A stretch of 64,000 nucleotides of DNA. Origin: an uncultured Porphyromonadaceae bacterium (GTDB lineage: Bacteria; Bacteroidota; Bacteroidia; Bacteroidales; Muribaculaceae). Below are positions 7,801-16,870 of the stretch, one piece after another; positions within the stretch are counted from its first letter, which is position 1; every line of letters starts with the position of its first letter. Under the pieces are notes generated by a model. The model saw only the letters and a program-made list of their open reading frames with translations. It had not been told where the DNA came from and searched no databases. The position numbers and the translations under genes were made by a program. The stretch spans positions 62,001 through 126,000 of the forward strand of contig CAMWNP010000004.1 in NCBI GenBank assembly GCA_947175645.1, read 5' to 3'.

Positions 7801-10227
7801 TCAGTCAATGACAACCCGGCTGATGCATGTTGTTGCGTCAGCGAGAGTCACGCGGATAATATAGACCGCGGGGGTCAGTCCGCTTCCGTCAATGATGTTA
7901 CTTTTTGAGGCGAGTATCACGCGTCCGTCCGCACCGATGACCTCAATGGCTTTGACACCTGATACGGAGTCAGCGGTTATGATGCGGTTTTCAACGTTAA
8001 CCACCACACCGGCAGCATCATCGGCTACCGAGGCCACACCTGAGTCTCCGGCTTTAATCAGCGACAGATTGTCTGCCACGAATGAGCCGTTCTGACTCAC
8101 GGGGTTATCGTCCTGAAGCAAACGCATACCGGCTATGTGATACGGTGTTTCATCAAGCAGTTCATGGAGTTCCACTTCAAGATAGCGCCACCCGCGGAAG
8201 TCGAGTTTACCCAGTGAGAATGATTTTTCATCCGTTCCTCCGGCAAGTACCACAAAAAGTTCATGGTTGCTGAAGTCACCGTTGACATACATTCCGAGAA
8301 TATCCCCGTCGTAGAATTGAGCATCGGATGATCCCGCATAATCCCAGAAGGCGTCTCCGCCGCGGTTTGCCTTGAATTTGTAGGTGAATATGCCGGCAGC
8401 AGTCCCGAAAAGTTTCTTGGCGGTACTGCGTGTGTAAGTGGGTTTGGCGGTCATTCCCTCGGATTTGTCAAGGTTGCCTGCATAGAGTGCGGCAGTCTCG
8501 AAATCTTCTGCCACATCACTGTTTTCTTTCACACCGCTTTCATCAATGGCCTTGAATGAGAAGTTAACATCCTGAACCATCGGGAGGTTTTCGTTATCAC
8601 GGATTTCGCCGGAGAGTTTAACATAATATGTTTCTCCTACCTGAAGATCACCCCTGACGGCAAGAACTGCGTTACCATAGTTGTTGGCCAGTTTATTGAA
8701 ACTGCTGTTACGGGTGTCAAACGCCACATTTGCGCCCTTGCTGTCAGTGATTGAAATCAGATCGTAGAAGTTTGAACCGTTGATTTTGCGGTCGAAACGG
8801 AATTCCACGTTGGGCGATGAGAAATGTATCACTCCACCTTCAGAGGGATATGTCTCGGTCAGTTCCAGACGGTTACGTCCTTGCGTACTGAACTTGAACA
8901 CGTAGGGTTGGGCCAAATTACCGTTCTGATTTTTCGAACTTGCCGTACGGGCTCCGGTTGAGATCGTAACGGTATATTCGGTGCTGGTAGCGAGCGAGAG
9001 TTCAGGAATGAACTGAGCGGAATGGTAAGAGTTGGAGAACTTGATATAGCCGTCAACTTCCGGTGATATAGTGAATGAATTCCGGAATGATTCCTCGTCG
9101 ATGTCAGTATTGAAGGTAAAATCTATTGTTGATGCACAACTTACAGGTTCGGTTACACCGTTGAGATTACATTCGGTCACCTCAAGATGTTCGGGACGGA
9201 TCATGTCAAGCGGACAGTCAAGATATGAAACCTGATTGGCGGTGACTGTGACGGGATATTCCTCGGCAGTGTAACTGTCATGGCTCACCTTGACCGTGTA
9301 TTCGCCGGGAGCGACATTGCGGAACACGAAGATGCCGTTGAAGATATTGTCGGTGGTACGTGTCTGTATCACTTTACCGCTCTTATCGCAGAGTTTGATG
9401 TCAGCACCGTTCAGCGGAAGAAGTTTGTCACGTCCGTAGGCGGTAAATGACCGCGGTATCTGCAGTTCACGGAGGTTGTGGTTGTCATAGACCAGACCGG
9501 CTACATTACCTGCGGAGAAACGGTCCTCAGTGTTGTAATATTCCATAATGGCACGAACGAAATGCCATGCTTCGAGCCACAGATAGTCATCGTTCATCAG
9601 ACGGTATGCCTCAGGGCGATGCTCATGCATTCCCCCTTCTGAAAGGAGACCCACGGTGTAAAGCGTACGGAGAACCCCGAGGCCGCCCTGCCACATATTC
9701 TGATAGAATGTGAGGTCACCGCACACATATTCAGTTTTTCTGGTCCAGTAGGGCAACTGGTTTGAGTAGAGTTCCTTCCAGAGAATCTTGCTCAGGGTGA
9801 TATTTTCAGGATAACGGGGAGTGCCGATCTCGTTCTCGCGGTAGAGCATCAGAGGGTAGTTTACAGATTCGCCGGCATTGGAATGGATAGAGAAGAAGAG
9901 ATCCACTCCGAGTTGATTTGCTTCAGCGGCAATACCGGATAGCGAACGGTCGTCGGCCTCAGTATTCTTGATTCGTGACAGATAAGGTTTGGCACCTAAG
10001 GAGTCAAGGATATGATACATGTGGAGACCCTTGTAGAGGTTACTCTTTGATTCCCAGAAACTAAGGGTGTCGTTATTAGCGAAAGGATAGATATTGATAG
10101 GACGGTCGTTTGAAGTGTAACCGCCGTGACCGGGATTTATATAAATCTTCAGGTCACTCATCTTTTTGGCTTCTGTAGCGAAAGAAACACTGAGAACAGC
10201 CATAAGGATAATGATTAGTTTTTTCAT
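7801..10227 (-). CDS. Exported N-acetylmuramoyl-L-alanine amidase with Ig-like domains and T9SS sorting tail (808 aa)
   Basis: A signal peptide (1-20) is followed by an Amidase_3 catalytic domain. Its metal ligands are visible as His34 (NPGHGG), Glu59 (FWES) and His115 (FSIHSN), with the catalytic Glu197 in LLSEGG. Amidases of this family cut the bond between N-acetylmuramic acid and L-Ala in peptidoglycan. A carboxypeptidase-regulatory-like domain follows (about 260-335), then SbsA/Big_5-type Ig-like modules (about 345-570), a beta-sandwich, and a T9SS type-A tail (about 735-808). It is last in a six-gene operon and is a diverged duplicate of the gene at 11093. The target, self wall or another bacterium, is unknown. 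Confidence 0.88.
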   Translation of the reverse strand: MKKLIIILMAVLSVSFATEAKKMSDLKIYINPGHGGYTSNDRPINIYPFANNDTLSFWESKSNLYKGLHMYHILDSLGAKPYLSRIKNTEADDRSLSGIAAEANQLGVDLFFSIHSNAGESVNYPLMLYRENEIGTPRYPENITLSKILWKELYSNQLPYWTRKTEYVCGDLTFYQNMWQGGLGVLRTLYTVGLLSEGGMHEHRPEAYRLMNDDYLWLEAWHFVRAIMEYYNTEDRFSAGNVAGLVYDNHNLRELQIPRSFTAYGRDKLLPLNGADIKLCDKSGKVIQTRTTDNIFNGIFVFRNVAPGEYTVKVSHDSYTAEEYPVTVTANQVSYLDCPLDMIRPEHLEVTECNLNGVTEPVSCASTIDFTFNTDIDEESFRNSFTISPEVDGYIKFSNSYHSAQFIPELSLATSTEYTVTISTGARTASSKNQNGNLAQPYVFKFSTQGRNRLELTETYPSEGGVIHFSSPNVEFRFDRKINGSNFYDLISITDSKGANVAFDTRNSSFNKLANNYGNAVLAVRGDLQVGETYYVKLSGEIRDNENLPMVQDVNFSFKAIDESGVKENSDVAEDFETAALYAGNLDKSEGMTAKPTYTRSTAKKLFGTAAGIFTYKFKANRGGDAFWDYAGSSDAQFYDGDILGMYVNGDFSNHELFVVLAGGTDEKSFSLGKLDFRGWRYLEVELHELLDETPYHIAGMRLLQDDNPVSQNGSFVADNLSLIKAGDSGVASVADDAAGVVVNVENRIITADSVSGVKAIEVIGADGRVILASKSNIIDGSGLTPAVYIIRVTLADATTCISRVVID

Positions 10228-10239
10228 CTGAAAATGGTT

Positions 10240-11091
10240 TTAGCGGTTAATTTTCACATTCATAAGGAACAGTTTGCCGTCAAGTGTAGAGTAGACCATA
10301 TCTCCTGTGGCAGCGCAAACGGAGAGTTCTCCCACTTTCACCGCTTCGGGTGTGAGAGGTGAGGTTTCCCCTGAGTTGATTTCTATGAGGATAAGGTTTG
10401 ACGACATGATGTTGTACCCGTCATCAACGGTGGAGACTGTAACCACGGCATCATTGCTGATCCATCCGGGGAAGTCGCCTTTGTCAGCGATTTTCTTCAC
10501 TCCGGAACCGTCGAGGTTGCATACGAACACTCCCTGAAAAGGCTCACTGAAAAGGATACGGGTGCCATCGGGGCTGAGAGTGGGCCATAGATAAGAATGT
10601 CCGTCCTCCACCGGACTGAGTTCGGTTGTCACTCCGTCGCGCACCACGTTGATGTGATATACTGCCGAACTGACAAAGGTTTCGCCGTCCAAGGCGCGCA
10701 GTTCAACATTTTTGCGTGAGGGTCCGGACAACTGTTTAACCTTTCCGGTACGAAGTGTGACAACACGTACGTCGCGGTTCAGAAGGCCGTCAACCAGAGT
10801 CGCTGTTTGGTAGTACACCTTATCCCCTTTTTGTGAGAATACGGGAGCGAAGCCCGCAGCAGCCGATTCATCTAATGTGAATGTCTTGCCGGTGGCGACG
10901 TCATAGGAATAAAGGCCTGTGTGGTCAGTCGTTGAAAAGAGAAGCATGGAACCGTCAGGGCTTAGTACAGGATGGTAGGCCTGACGGTCGATATGCAGTT
11001 CCTGCGCTGAAGATATTTCAACGTCAGAGGCTGTCGCCGCCATAGAAATGGCGGCAGCAGCCAGTGTAAGTAATAGTCTTGTTGGTTTCAT
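10240..11091 (-). CDS. Exported PD40 (TolB-like) beta-propeller protein (283 aa)
   Basis: A signal peptide (about 1-21) is followed by repeated PD40 strands such as HPVLSPDGSMLLFSTTD and LWPTLSPDGTRILFS. These indicate a TolB-like propeller of five or six blades that would bind a partner, not catalyse. There is no sorting tail and no enzyme motif. It lies 1 nt after the amidase at 11093 and 12 nt before the amidase at 7801, so each amidase has a propeller gene beside it. The related gene at 13522 is clearly a paralogue. A chaperone, adaptor or inhibitor of the amidase would fit, but this is inference. Confidence 0.82.
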   Translation of the reverse strand: MKPTRLLLTLAAAAISMAATASDVEISSAQELHIDRQAYHPVLSPDGSMLLFSTTDHTGLYSYDVATGKTFTLDESAAAGFAPVFSQKGDKVYYQTATLVDGLLNRDVRVVTLRTGKVKQLSGPSRKNVELRALDGETFVSSAVYHINVVRDGVTTELSPVEDGHSYLWPTLSPDGTRILFSEPFQGVFVCNLDGSGVKKIADKGDFPGWISNDAVVTVSTVDDGYNIMSSNLILIEINSGETSPLTPEAVKVGELSVCAATGDMVYSTLDGKLFLMNVKINR

Positions 11092-11092
11092 G

Positions 11093-13513
11093 TTAGTGTT
11101 TGATGATTACTTTCTTTATTGAGACACCGCCGGAGGTGGCAAGTTTCACTTTGGCGAGATAAGTTCCGTCGGCTACACCGCTGACGTTAAGCACATTTCC
11201 GCTGCATCGGGCAACTGTTGCGCCTGACATTGATATGAGTTCGATAGAACCGATTGTCGCATCGCCGTTTGCAATGAGATATTCCGATGCCGGATTAGGA
11301 TGGATAGAGATGGTCGCTATCTCTATAGACTCTACGCTGTCATCGTCTGTGGCAACCATCATGTTGTCCAGTCGTATGGTTCCGTTCTTGCTCATGGCAC
11401 TTGGCACCTCAACAATCTTGATACCGGTCAGACGATAGTCCGCGCCACCTTCCAGAGTAGACATGTCAACCTTCACCTCTTTCCAACCGAGGAAATCAAG
11501 TTTGCATATCATGGCGTAGGATACAGTGGTTTCAGAAGTGAACTGGGCATAGAGTTCATTTCCGGATAGGTCACCGTAAACGTATGTCATGACACTGCTT
11601 GCATCGGTAACAACCTTGTCTGCTGCTTCACGGCTGAAAAGAACTTCACCTTTGTCGTCGCTGTTCTTGCCGAATCTGTATTCAATAGCCGCCGAAGTGG
11701 TTCCGAAAAGAAGTTCCTTTTTATCGGCTGAGATTGAGGCGCTCTGCACGTTAATATTTTCATCTTCCAGGAGGGTGTATGCAGCCACGTTATCGAAATC
11801 TTCTATCGCAGAGTGACCTGACTTCTCTTCTCCGGCGTCTATAGCGGTGAATTCCACCTCAGTGGTATTCTGAAGCGTTATACCATCCTTGTCAGATATC
11901 TCCTTGGAGATGGTCACATAATATTTATCACCTATGTTCAGCGCCTTTGTGAAGGGGATACGAACATAACCGAAGTCATCACCCGCCTTACTGTACTTCA
12001 TGTTGCGAGTGTTGAGCGAAACTGAGTTACCGGAGGAATCCTTCACGAGAAGTTGCTTGAGGATAGGCGATACGAAGGGGTGCTTGTCAAGTCGGATTTC
12101 AATAGCCGCACCTTTATAATGCACCTGATCGCCATTCTTGGGATAGTGACCTATAAGTTGCATGAAATCGCGGTCAGATGTGTGGAACTTGAATGTCACC
12201 GGTTTGCCCATTTCCATTCCGCTGTTATGCTGGGCCGTACCGTCAAGCGTTACAGTGTATTCAGTATCGGTGGCATAAGGTTGTGTTGGAACGAACGACA
12301 TTGTGAAATTGGCATCGGACCACACGAACTTACCCTCGACAGCGGGAACGATTGAAAAAGCGTTCTCAGTGGTTGCCTCATCCATGTCCCAGTTGAAGTT
12401 CAAAATAATAGGTGCATTGCAAAGAACATATTCGTCACCCTCATTCCATACCGGTGAATAGGATAACACTTCAGGAGGAGTATTACGTATCTTCTTGAGT
12501 TGGAAATTCTTATAAGTGGCTTTATCGGCTTCCACCACAACCTGACATTCCTCAGGAGTATGCTGCTCCTCGGAAACACGGAGTGTGTATGTGCCCGGAA
12601 CAAGATCAACGAAAGCATACACACCGTTGTAGAGATTATCTGTGGTGTACTCAGCAAGAAGATTTGACCCTGACTCGTCATAGAGTTCTATTCTGGCATT
12701 GTCGATTGCCACATATCGGTCATCCTTGAACATGACGTAGGAGGCGTCACGCAACAGGCGGGAGTCATTGATACGACCAACGATGACACCCTTGGTATCA
12801 CCTTCCAGACCGAACATCTGGTCCACAGCCTTGCGGAAATGCCATGCCTCGAGCCATTTGAACTCACGGTTCATCAAACGGTATGTCTCGGGAATATAAT
12901 CATGGAAAGAGCCTTCGGAAAGCATACCGTCGATTGTGAGGGTACGGAGAACACCCAGACCCACCTTGTCACCCCAGGAGTGATAGAACGACCAGTCACC
13001 GCGTACGGACAGGTTGTTGGTCCACACTGTGGCTTCGTTTTCATAGAGATGGGGACCGAGAATATTCGCCATCTTGAGGTTTCCGGGGCGAACCGGCTCA
13101 TTGTCATAACCACGGTAAAGCATCAGCGGGAAGTTCACGCGTGATGACGTACCTGTGGCATTGGAGTGGATGGAGAAGAAGAAGTCCGCTTTGGTCTTGT
13201 TAGCGAGTGCATCGATGGTGGAAAGTCCGAGGTCATCCGCTTCAGTGTTGGTTACACGTGACATGTAGACTGTCATACCCTTTGCCTCGAGCATGTCACG
13301 GAGCATGAGGCCTTTGTCAAGGTTGGAGTTAGATTCCCAGAAACCTTCGGGATCACCTTGCTTGTAGGGATAAATTACAACATTACGGTCGTTCGATTCG
13401 TGACCGCCGTGACCGGGATTGATATAGATTGTCAGATCCTGAGGATTGACGGCATGAGATGCGAGCGCACATGCCACGGCGCTTATTGCTAAAGATGATA
13501 ATTTTTTTCTCAT
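11093..13513 (-). CDS. Exported N-acetylmuramoyl-L-alanine amidase, paralogue of the 7801 gene (806 aa)
   Basis: The domain order matches its neighbour: signal peptide, Amidase_3 domain, regulatory-like Ig domain, SbsA-type modules, beta-sandwich and T9SS type-A tail (about 735-806, IHPNPASEYL onward). The catalytic residues are intact: His35 in NPGHGG, Glu60 in FWES, His116 in FSIHSN and Glu200 in MLSEGS. Both copies are therefore probably active peptidoglycan amidases. The proteins differ along the whole length, so the duplication is old. The spacing is 8 nt after the propeller gene at 13522 and 1 nt before the one at 10240. Confidence 0.88.
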   Translation of the reverse strand: MRKKLSSLAISAVACALASHAVNPQDLTIYINPGHGGHESNDRNVVIYPYKQGDPEGFWESNSNLDKGLMLRDMLEAKGMTVYMSRVTNTEADDLGLSTIDALANKTKADFFFSIHSNATGTSSRVNFPLMLYRGYDNEPVRPGNLKMANILGPHLYENEATVWTNNLSVRGDWSFYHSWGDKVGLGVLRTLTIDGMLSEGSFHDYIPETYRLMNREFKWLEAWHFRKAVDQMFGLEGDTKGVIVGRINDSRLLRDASYVMFKDDRYVAIDNARIELYDESGSNLLAEYTTDNLYNGVYAFVDLVPGTYTLRVSEEQHTPEECQVVVEADKATYKNFQLKKIRNTPPEVLSYSPVWNEGDEYVLCNAPIILNFNWDMDEATTENAFSIVPAVEGKFVWSDANFTMSFVPTQPYATDTEYTVTLDGTAQHNSGMEMGKPVTFKFHTSDRDFMQLIGHYPKNGDQVHYKGAAIEIRLDKHPFVSPILKQLLVKDSSGNSVSLNTRNMKYSKAGDDFGYVRIPFTKALNIGDKYYVTISKEISDKDGITLQNTTEVEFTAIDAGEEKSGHSAIEDFDNVAAYTLLEDENINVQSASISADKKELLFGTTSAAIEYRFGKNSDDKGEVLFSREAADKVVTDASSVMTYVYGDLSGNELYAQFTSETTVSYAMICKLDFLGWKEVKVDMSTLEGGADYRLTGIKIVEVPSAMSKNGTIRLDNMMVATDDDSVESIEIATISIHPNPASEYLIANGDATIGSIELISMSGATVARCSGNVLNVSGVADGTYLAKVKLATSGGVSIKKVIIKH

Positions 13514-13521
13514 ACCGCTGA

Positions 13522-14322
13522 TTATTTTAGAAGTTCCAGATTCATAAGTAACAGGCGACCGTCAATGGTGTTGCACACGACTTTGTCACCCGCGGCTGTT
13601 GCCGTGGGATTCATTGTCATAGATTCGGGACGAGTAAGTTCCGTGAAGTTCTCCCCCTGAAGATCCATTGCCACAATCTGTGACGAACTGAACTGATGGC
13701 CGTCATCTGTGGCGCGCATGGCGGCTATAGCGTTGTTTCCCAGCCATACAGGACACTCGAAATTTCCCGGCTGACCGAGCACTTTACCGTCAAGATCAGT
13801 AATCACCACCCCTTTTCCGGCAGCGAAAAACATAACCTTCGTACCATCAGGAGAGAGTGATTCCCACAGATATCCGGCATGGCTTTCCACCGGGCTATAG
13901 GCTTTTTCCACACCTTTTCGTGTGATGTAAAGCACTGAACCTTCAGTGCGCACGCTCACACCGTTGCCACTTTTCACCTTTCTGCCAAGAGCACGTGAAC
14001 GGGTTGTGTAGGCATTGCGTCCGGTCTCACCCTCTTTCTTCACTTCATAACGTATTCCGTCAGGAGTAAATTCGGGAGCGAAGCCTGCACGCTGTTCGTC
14101 AGAGAGGCGCGTTGTCACTCCGTCATTGAAGTCATGGAGTTTCAGTCCTTTGTAATTTACCGACGTGAACAGAAGCATGGAACCGTCAGGACTTATGACG
14201 GGATGGTACATTTCTGATTCCACACCCCTCAGAATCGGCTCCGTAGATTTGACCCTTGCCACTTGTGCGGAGGTTGCCATACCTATGGCCAACATAGCAC
14301 CGATTATGATTGATTTCTTCAT
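13522..14322 (-). CDS. Exported PD40 beta-propeller protein, paralogue of the 10240 gene (266 aa)
   Basis: The N-terminus is a signal peptide (MKKSIIIGAMLAIGMATSAQ). PD40-type strands repeat through the protein (HPVISPDGSMLLFTSV, WESLSPDGTKVMFF, LLLMNLELLK). It aligns over its full length with the 10240 product, including the shared GFAPEFTPDG/GFAPVFSQKG segment. It lies 4 nt downstream of the phosphodiester glycosidase gene and 8 nt upstream of the amidase gene. No enzymatic motif is seen, so a binding role is most likely. Confidence 0.82.
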   Translation of the reverse strand: MKKSIIIGAMLAIGMATSAQVARVKSTEPILRGVESEMYHPVISPDGSMLLFTSVNYKGLKLHDFNDGVTTRLSDEQRAGFAPEFTPDGIRYEVKKEGETGRNAYTTRSRALGRKVKSGNGVSVRTEGSVLYITRKGVEKAYSPVESHAGYLWESLSPDGTKVMFFAAGKGVVITDLDGKVLGQPGNFECPVWLGNNAIAAMRATDDGHQFSSSQIVAMDLQGENFTELTRPESMTMNPTATAAGDKVVCNTIDGRLLLMNLELLK

Positions 14323-14326
14323 ATTT

Positions 14327-16870
14327 TTATCTGATTATTAGTTTCTTAACTGCCGAACCGACTGCTGTGCGCACATTCAGAATATACATTCCGCCGCTAA
14401 GTCCGGGGATATCTGTTTTCACTTGAGTTCCTGATGCTGCCAGGGATACAACTTTCACTCCGGTAACGGAATAAAGTTCCACACCCTTTATCTCACAATC
14501 GGCCGATATCTCAATCACGCCGCCGTCAGCAATCACCCTGGCGGTCACACCTGAATCACCGGTCCGGTCCGCCATAACTCTGTCAACACCTGCCTGATTG
14601 TTTTCATATCGTGCGAAAAGGTCGTTCAGACGTATGTTCTGTTCACCCTTATAAGAATTGTCAACAGGAACGTTGAACTGGATGTAGTGCAGACTGTAGG
14701 GATAGTTCAGGACATCCTCCGGGTCACCGGCGGCCGACAATGGAATTTTCACCGTATAGGTCTGTCCGGCCATGAACGCTTCATCCTCAGGATTGATATC
14801 GACGCGGTTGGTGCGGGTGTGAAGGGCCGTACGCAGGTCAACATTGATGCTTGACACATTCACCGATGGAGTGAATGAGAACAAAACTTCATCAGGAAGT
14901 GAATAGAAAGTGACTGATTTTGTAAGTTTCATGTAGGGAGAACGCGCACCCGAACCGTATGTGAACTTGACCAAGCCATCCTCTGATACCGTAACCTTGC
15001 TGATACCTGATGAACCGGTGGCCGCCCATGTATTCCAGTCTGTGTGATGCATCTCAGGTTCAGGAGCAATCTCCACCTTGACGGTTGAATTATCGGAATA
15101 CTCGCTTATCTTGCAAGAGATACAGGTGGTTCCCTCTGCAACCCCGCTCAGCACACCGTCATCGATTCGTGCCACCTCACTATCCTCAACACTCCATTCC
15201 ATAAGTGTGGAATCATAGTTGTAGAGGGTACCGTTAAGTTCGGCAGTCACGCCGATGGGATATTTTCGCGTGCCGTCAATAAGTATATTCTTTGAAGATA
15301 TTGTCATCTCGGCATTCTCTACAACCATTTTTTTTGACACGCTGACATTGCCCACGCTGGCAGTGAGATTGCCTGATGCAGGTTTTCCCGATGCCTGGAA
15401 ACGCATGCCGTCGCAAGAGCCCAGCGAAGGATCGCAACTGAGTGTGAACCCTTTGTAGTCACGGTCGATAATGGCTCCGTATTTATTGAATGCAACCACA
15501 CGGGGCTGATAACTTGCAGCCACGGGACACTCAAGGTTATAGTCAAAGAACTCCAGGCGTGCCACCTCGTTATCGACAGGAGCGATACTGTAGTAGAGCA
15601 TGCCGTTTGCAACCGCACGCGGAGTACCTTCGGTGGTACGGTTTGCAATAGCACCCTCAACATATATCTCGGCAGAACCGCCCGCATCCATATTAACCAG
15701 ATTTACACATCCGAAATGCTTCATTATGTAACACATCACGTCAGTGGGACAACCTGATGACGAACCATAATTATCTCCTGCCTTGTCAATGACGATAGAA
15801 TACATTGTTTTGCCGGTGGCATCAGACCCATAAGCACAGCGGCTGTAAACCTGGCTGTTGTATGCTTCGGTGGTGTTACCGCTGAGAAGTTCACCATCCT
15901 TCATCACCGTACAGTTACCGCCCACGAGGTTCTCCAGTTTCATGGGCTGTCCGTCAACGGCGTCTTTCCAGCCGTATTCAACAGTCACTTTGTCACCCTC
16001 GGCAAGTTTGTTGAGAGCGGTGGCGAAACTACCGCGACCCAGAAGCACCGCATCGGCATTACCGCGCAATCCACGGCCCGCATCAGGTTTGACTTCTGTA
16101 ACCACAAATGAGATAGGTTCGGCCGAACGCCATGTCTGGCCCTCCTCAAGTTTCAGATAAACCTCAGTTGACACACCTTCCTGAATCACGAAATGCTTGT
16201 CAATCTGATCCACCGGGAGGAACTGACGGTTGTCAGGATAGTAAGAGTTATACAAAGCCAGTTCTTCGTTGCGGCATACTTTGTTGTATTGTGTGATTTC
16301 GAGATTTCCGGTTTTGTCTGATGAAAGGATACTGTAGAACGGATACGAGCCCACGCGGAAATTCTTGTCGGCATCCACGGCAACAATACCGGTGTGGGTC
16401 CAGCCGTGATCCCACTGGTCATATTTCATGTTGGTTTCGGTGATGATCTTGCCGTTACGCATGTTTCCGTTATATGTACTTCCTATGAGATAATCGGAGA
16501 AAGGAGCCTGATTTGAAACACACCAGAAGTTTGCATTGTTACCTGCCACGGCTTCATGTCCGGGTGAACTCTGGCGTTCCGCAGCAGCCACAAGCCGTTC
16601 CGTACCGTAGAGTTTATCATTAGCCTGGGTGGTCTCTATCCGGTTGTAAGGATTGGTCATGTCAATCTTCACGATGTGGACATTCAGAGGATATTCCGCC
16701 AGGCGGAAACGGGTATAATGTATCCCCGGTCCGAGATCGCGGTCGGAGATGTAGGTGATCTCGTAATCCTTCCCTTTGATGTCAATTGACTCGGCTCCTG
16801 CAGTCACCGCTACACCGGAGGTTCCCGCAAGAAACACTCCGAGCATGATTCGTTTCAGAATAATTTTCAT
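14327..16870 (-). CDS. Exported phosphodiester glycosidase (NAGPA-type) with Big_2 domain and T9SS tail (847 aa)
   Basis: A signal peptide is followed by a phosphodiester glycosidase domain (DUF2233/NAGPA, to about residue 430) with the hallmark VNMDAGGSAEIYVEG and the later PRAVANGML segment. The founding enzyme removes GlcNAc from a GlcNAc-1-phosphodiester (the lysosomal uncovering enzyme); bacterial relatives are thought to act on sugar-phosphodiester links in glycans. A Big_2-type Ig domain lies at about 530-605, then a beta-sandwich, then a T9SS type-A tail (about 775-847). Its start overlaps the stop of the upstream paralogue by 4 nt. Confidence 0.85.
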   Translation of the reverse strand: MKIILKRIMLGVFLAGTSGVAVTAGAESIDIKGKDYEITYISDRDLGPGIHYTRFRLAEYPLNVHIVKIDMTNPYNRIETTQANDKLYGTERLVAAAERQSSPGHEAVAGNNANFWCVSNQAPFSDYLIGSTYNGNMRNGKIITETNMKYDQWDHGWTHTGIVAVDADKNFRVGSYPFYSILSSDKTGNLEITQYNKVCRNEELALYNSYYPDNRQFLPVDQIDKHFVIQEGVSTEVYLKLEEGQTWRSAEPISFVVTEVKPDAGRGLRGNADAVLLGRGSFATALNKLAEGDKVTVEYGWKDAVDGQPMKLENLVGGNCTVMKDGELLSGNTTEAYNSQVYSRCAYGSDATGKTMYSIVIDKAGDNYGSSSGCPTDVMCYIMKHFGCVNLVNMDAGGSAEIYVEGAIANRTTEGTPRAVANGMLYYSIAPVDNEVARLEFFDYNLECPVAASYQPRVVAFNKYGAIIDRDYKGFTLSCDPSLGSCDGMRFQASGKPASGNLTASVGNVSVSKKMVVENAEMTISSKNILIDGTRKYPIGVTAELNGTLYNYDSTLMEWSVEDSEVARIDDGVLSGVAEGTTCISCKISEYSDNSTVKVEIAPEPEMHHTDWNTWAATGSSGISKVTVSEDGLVKFTYGSGARSPYMKLTKSVTFYSLPDEVLFSFTPSVNVSSINVDLRTALHTRTNRVDINPEDEAFMAGQTYTVKIPLSAAGDPEDVLNYPYSLHYIQFNVPVDNSYKGEQNIRLNDLFARYENNQAGVDRVMADRTGDSGVTARVIADGGVIEISADCEIKGVELYSVTGVKVVSLAASGTQVKTDIPGLSGGMYILNVRTAVGSAVKKLIIR

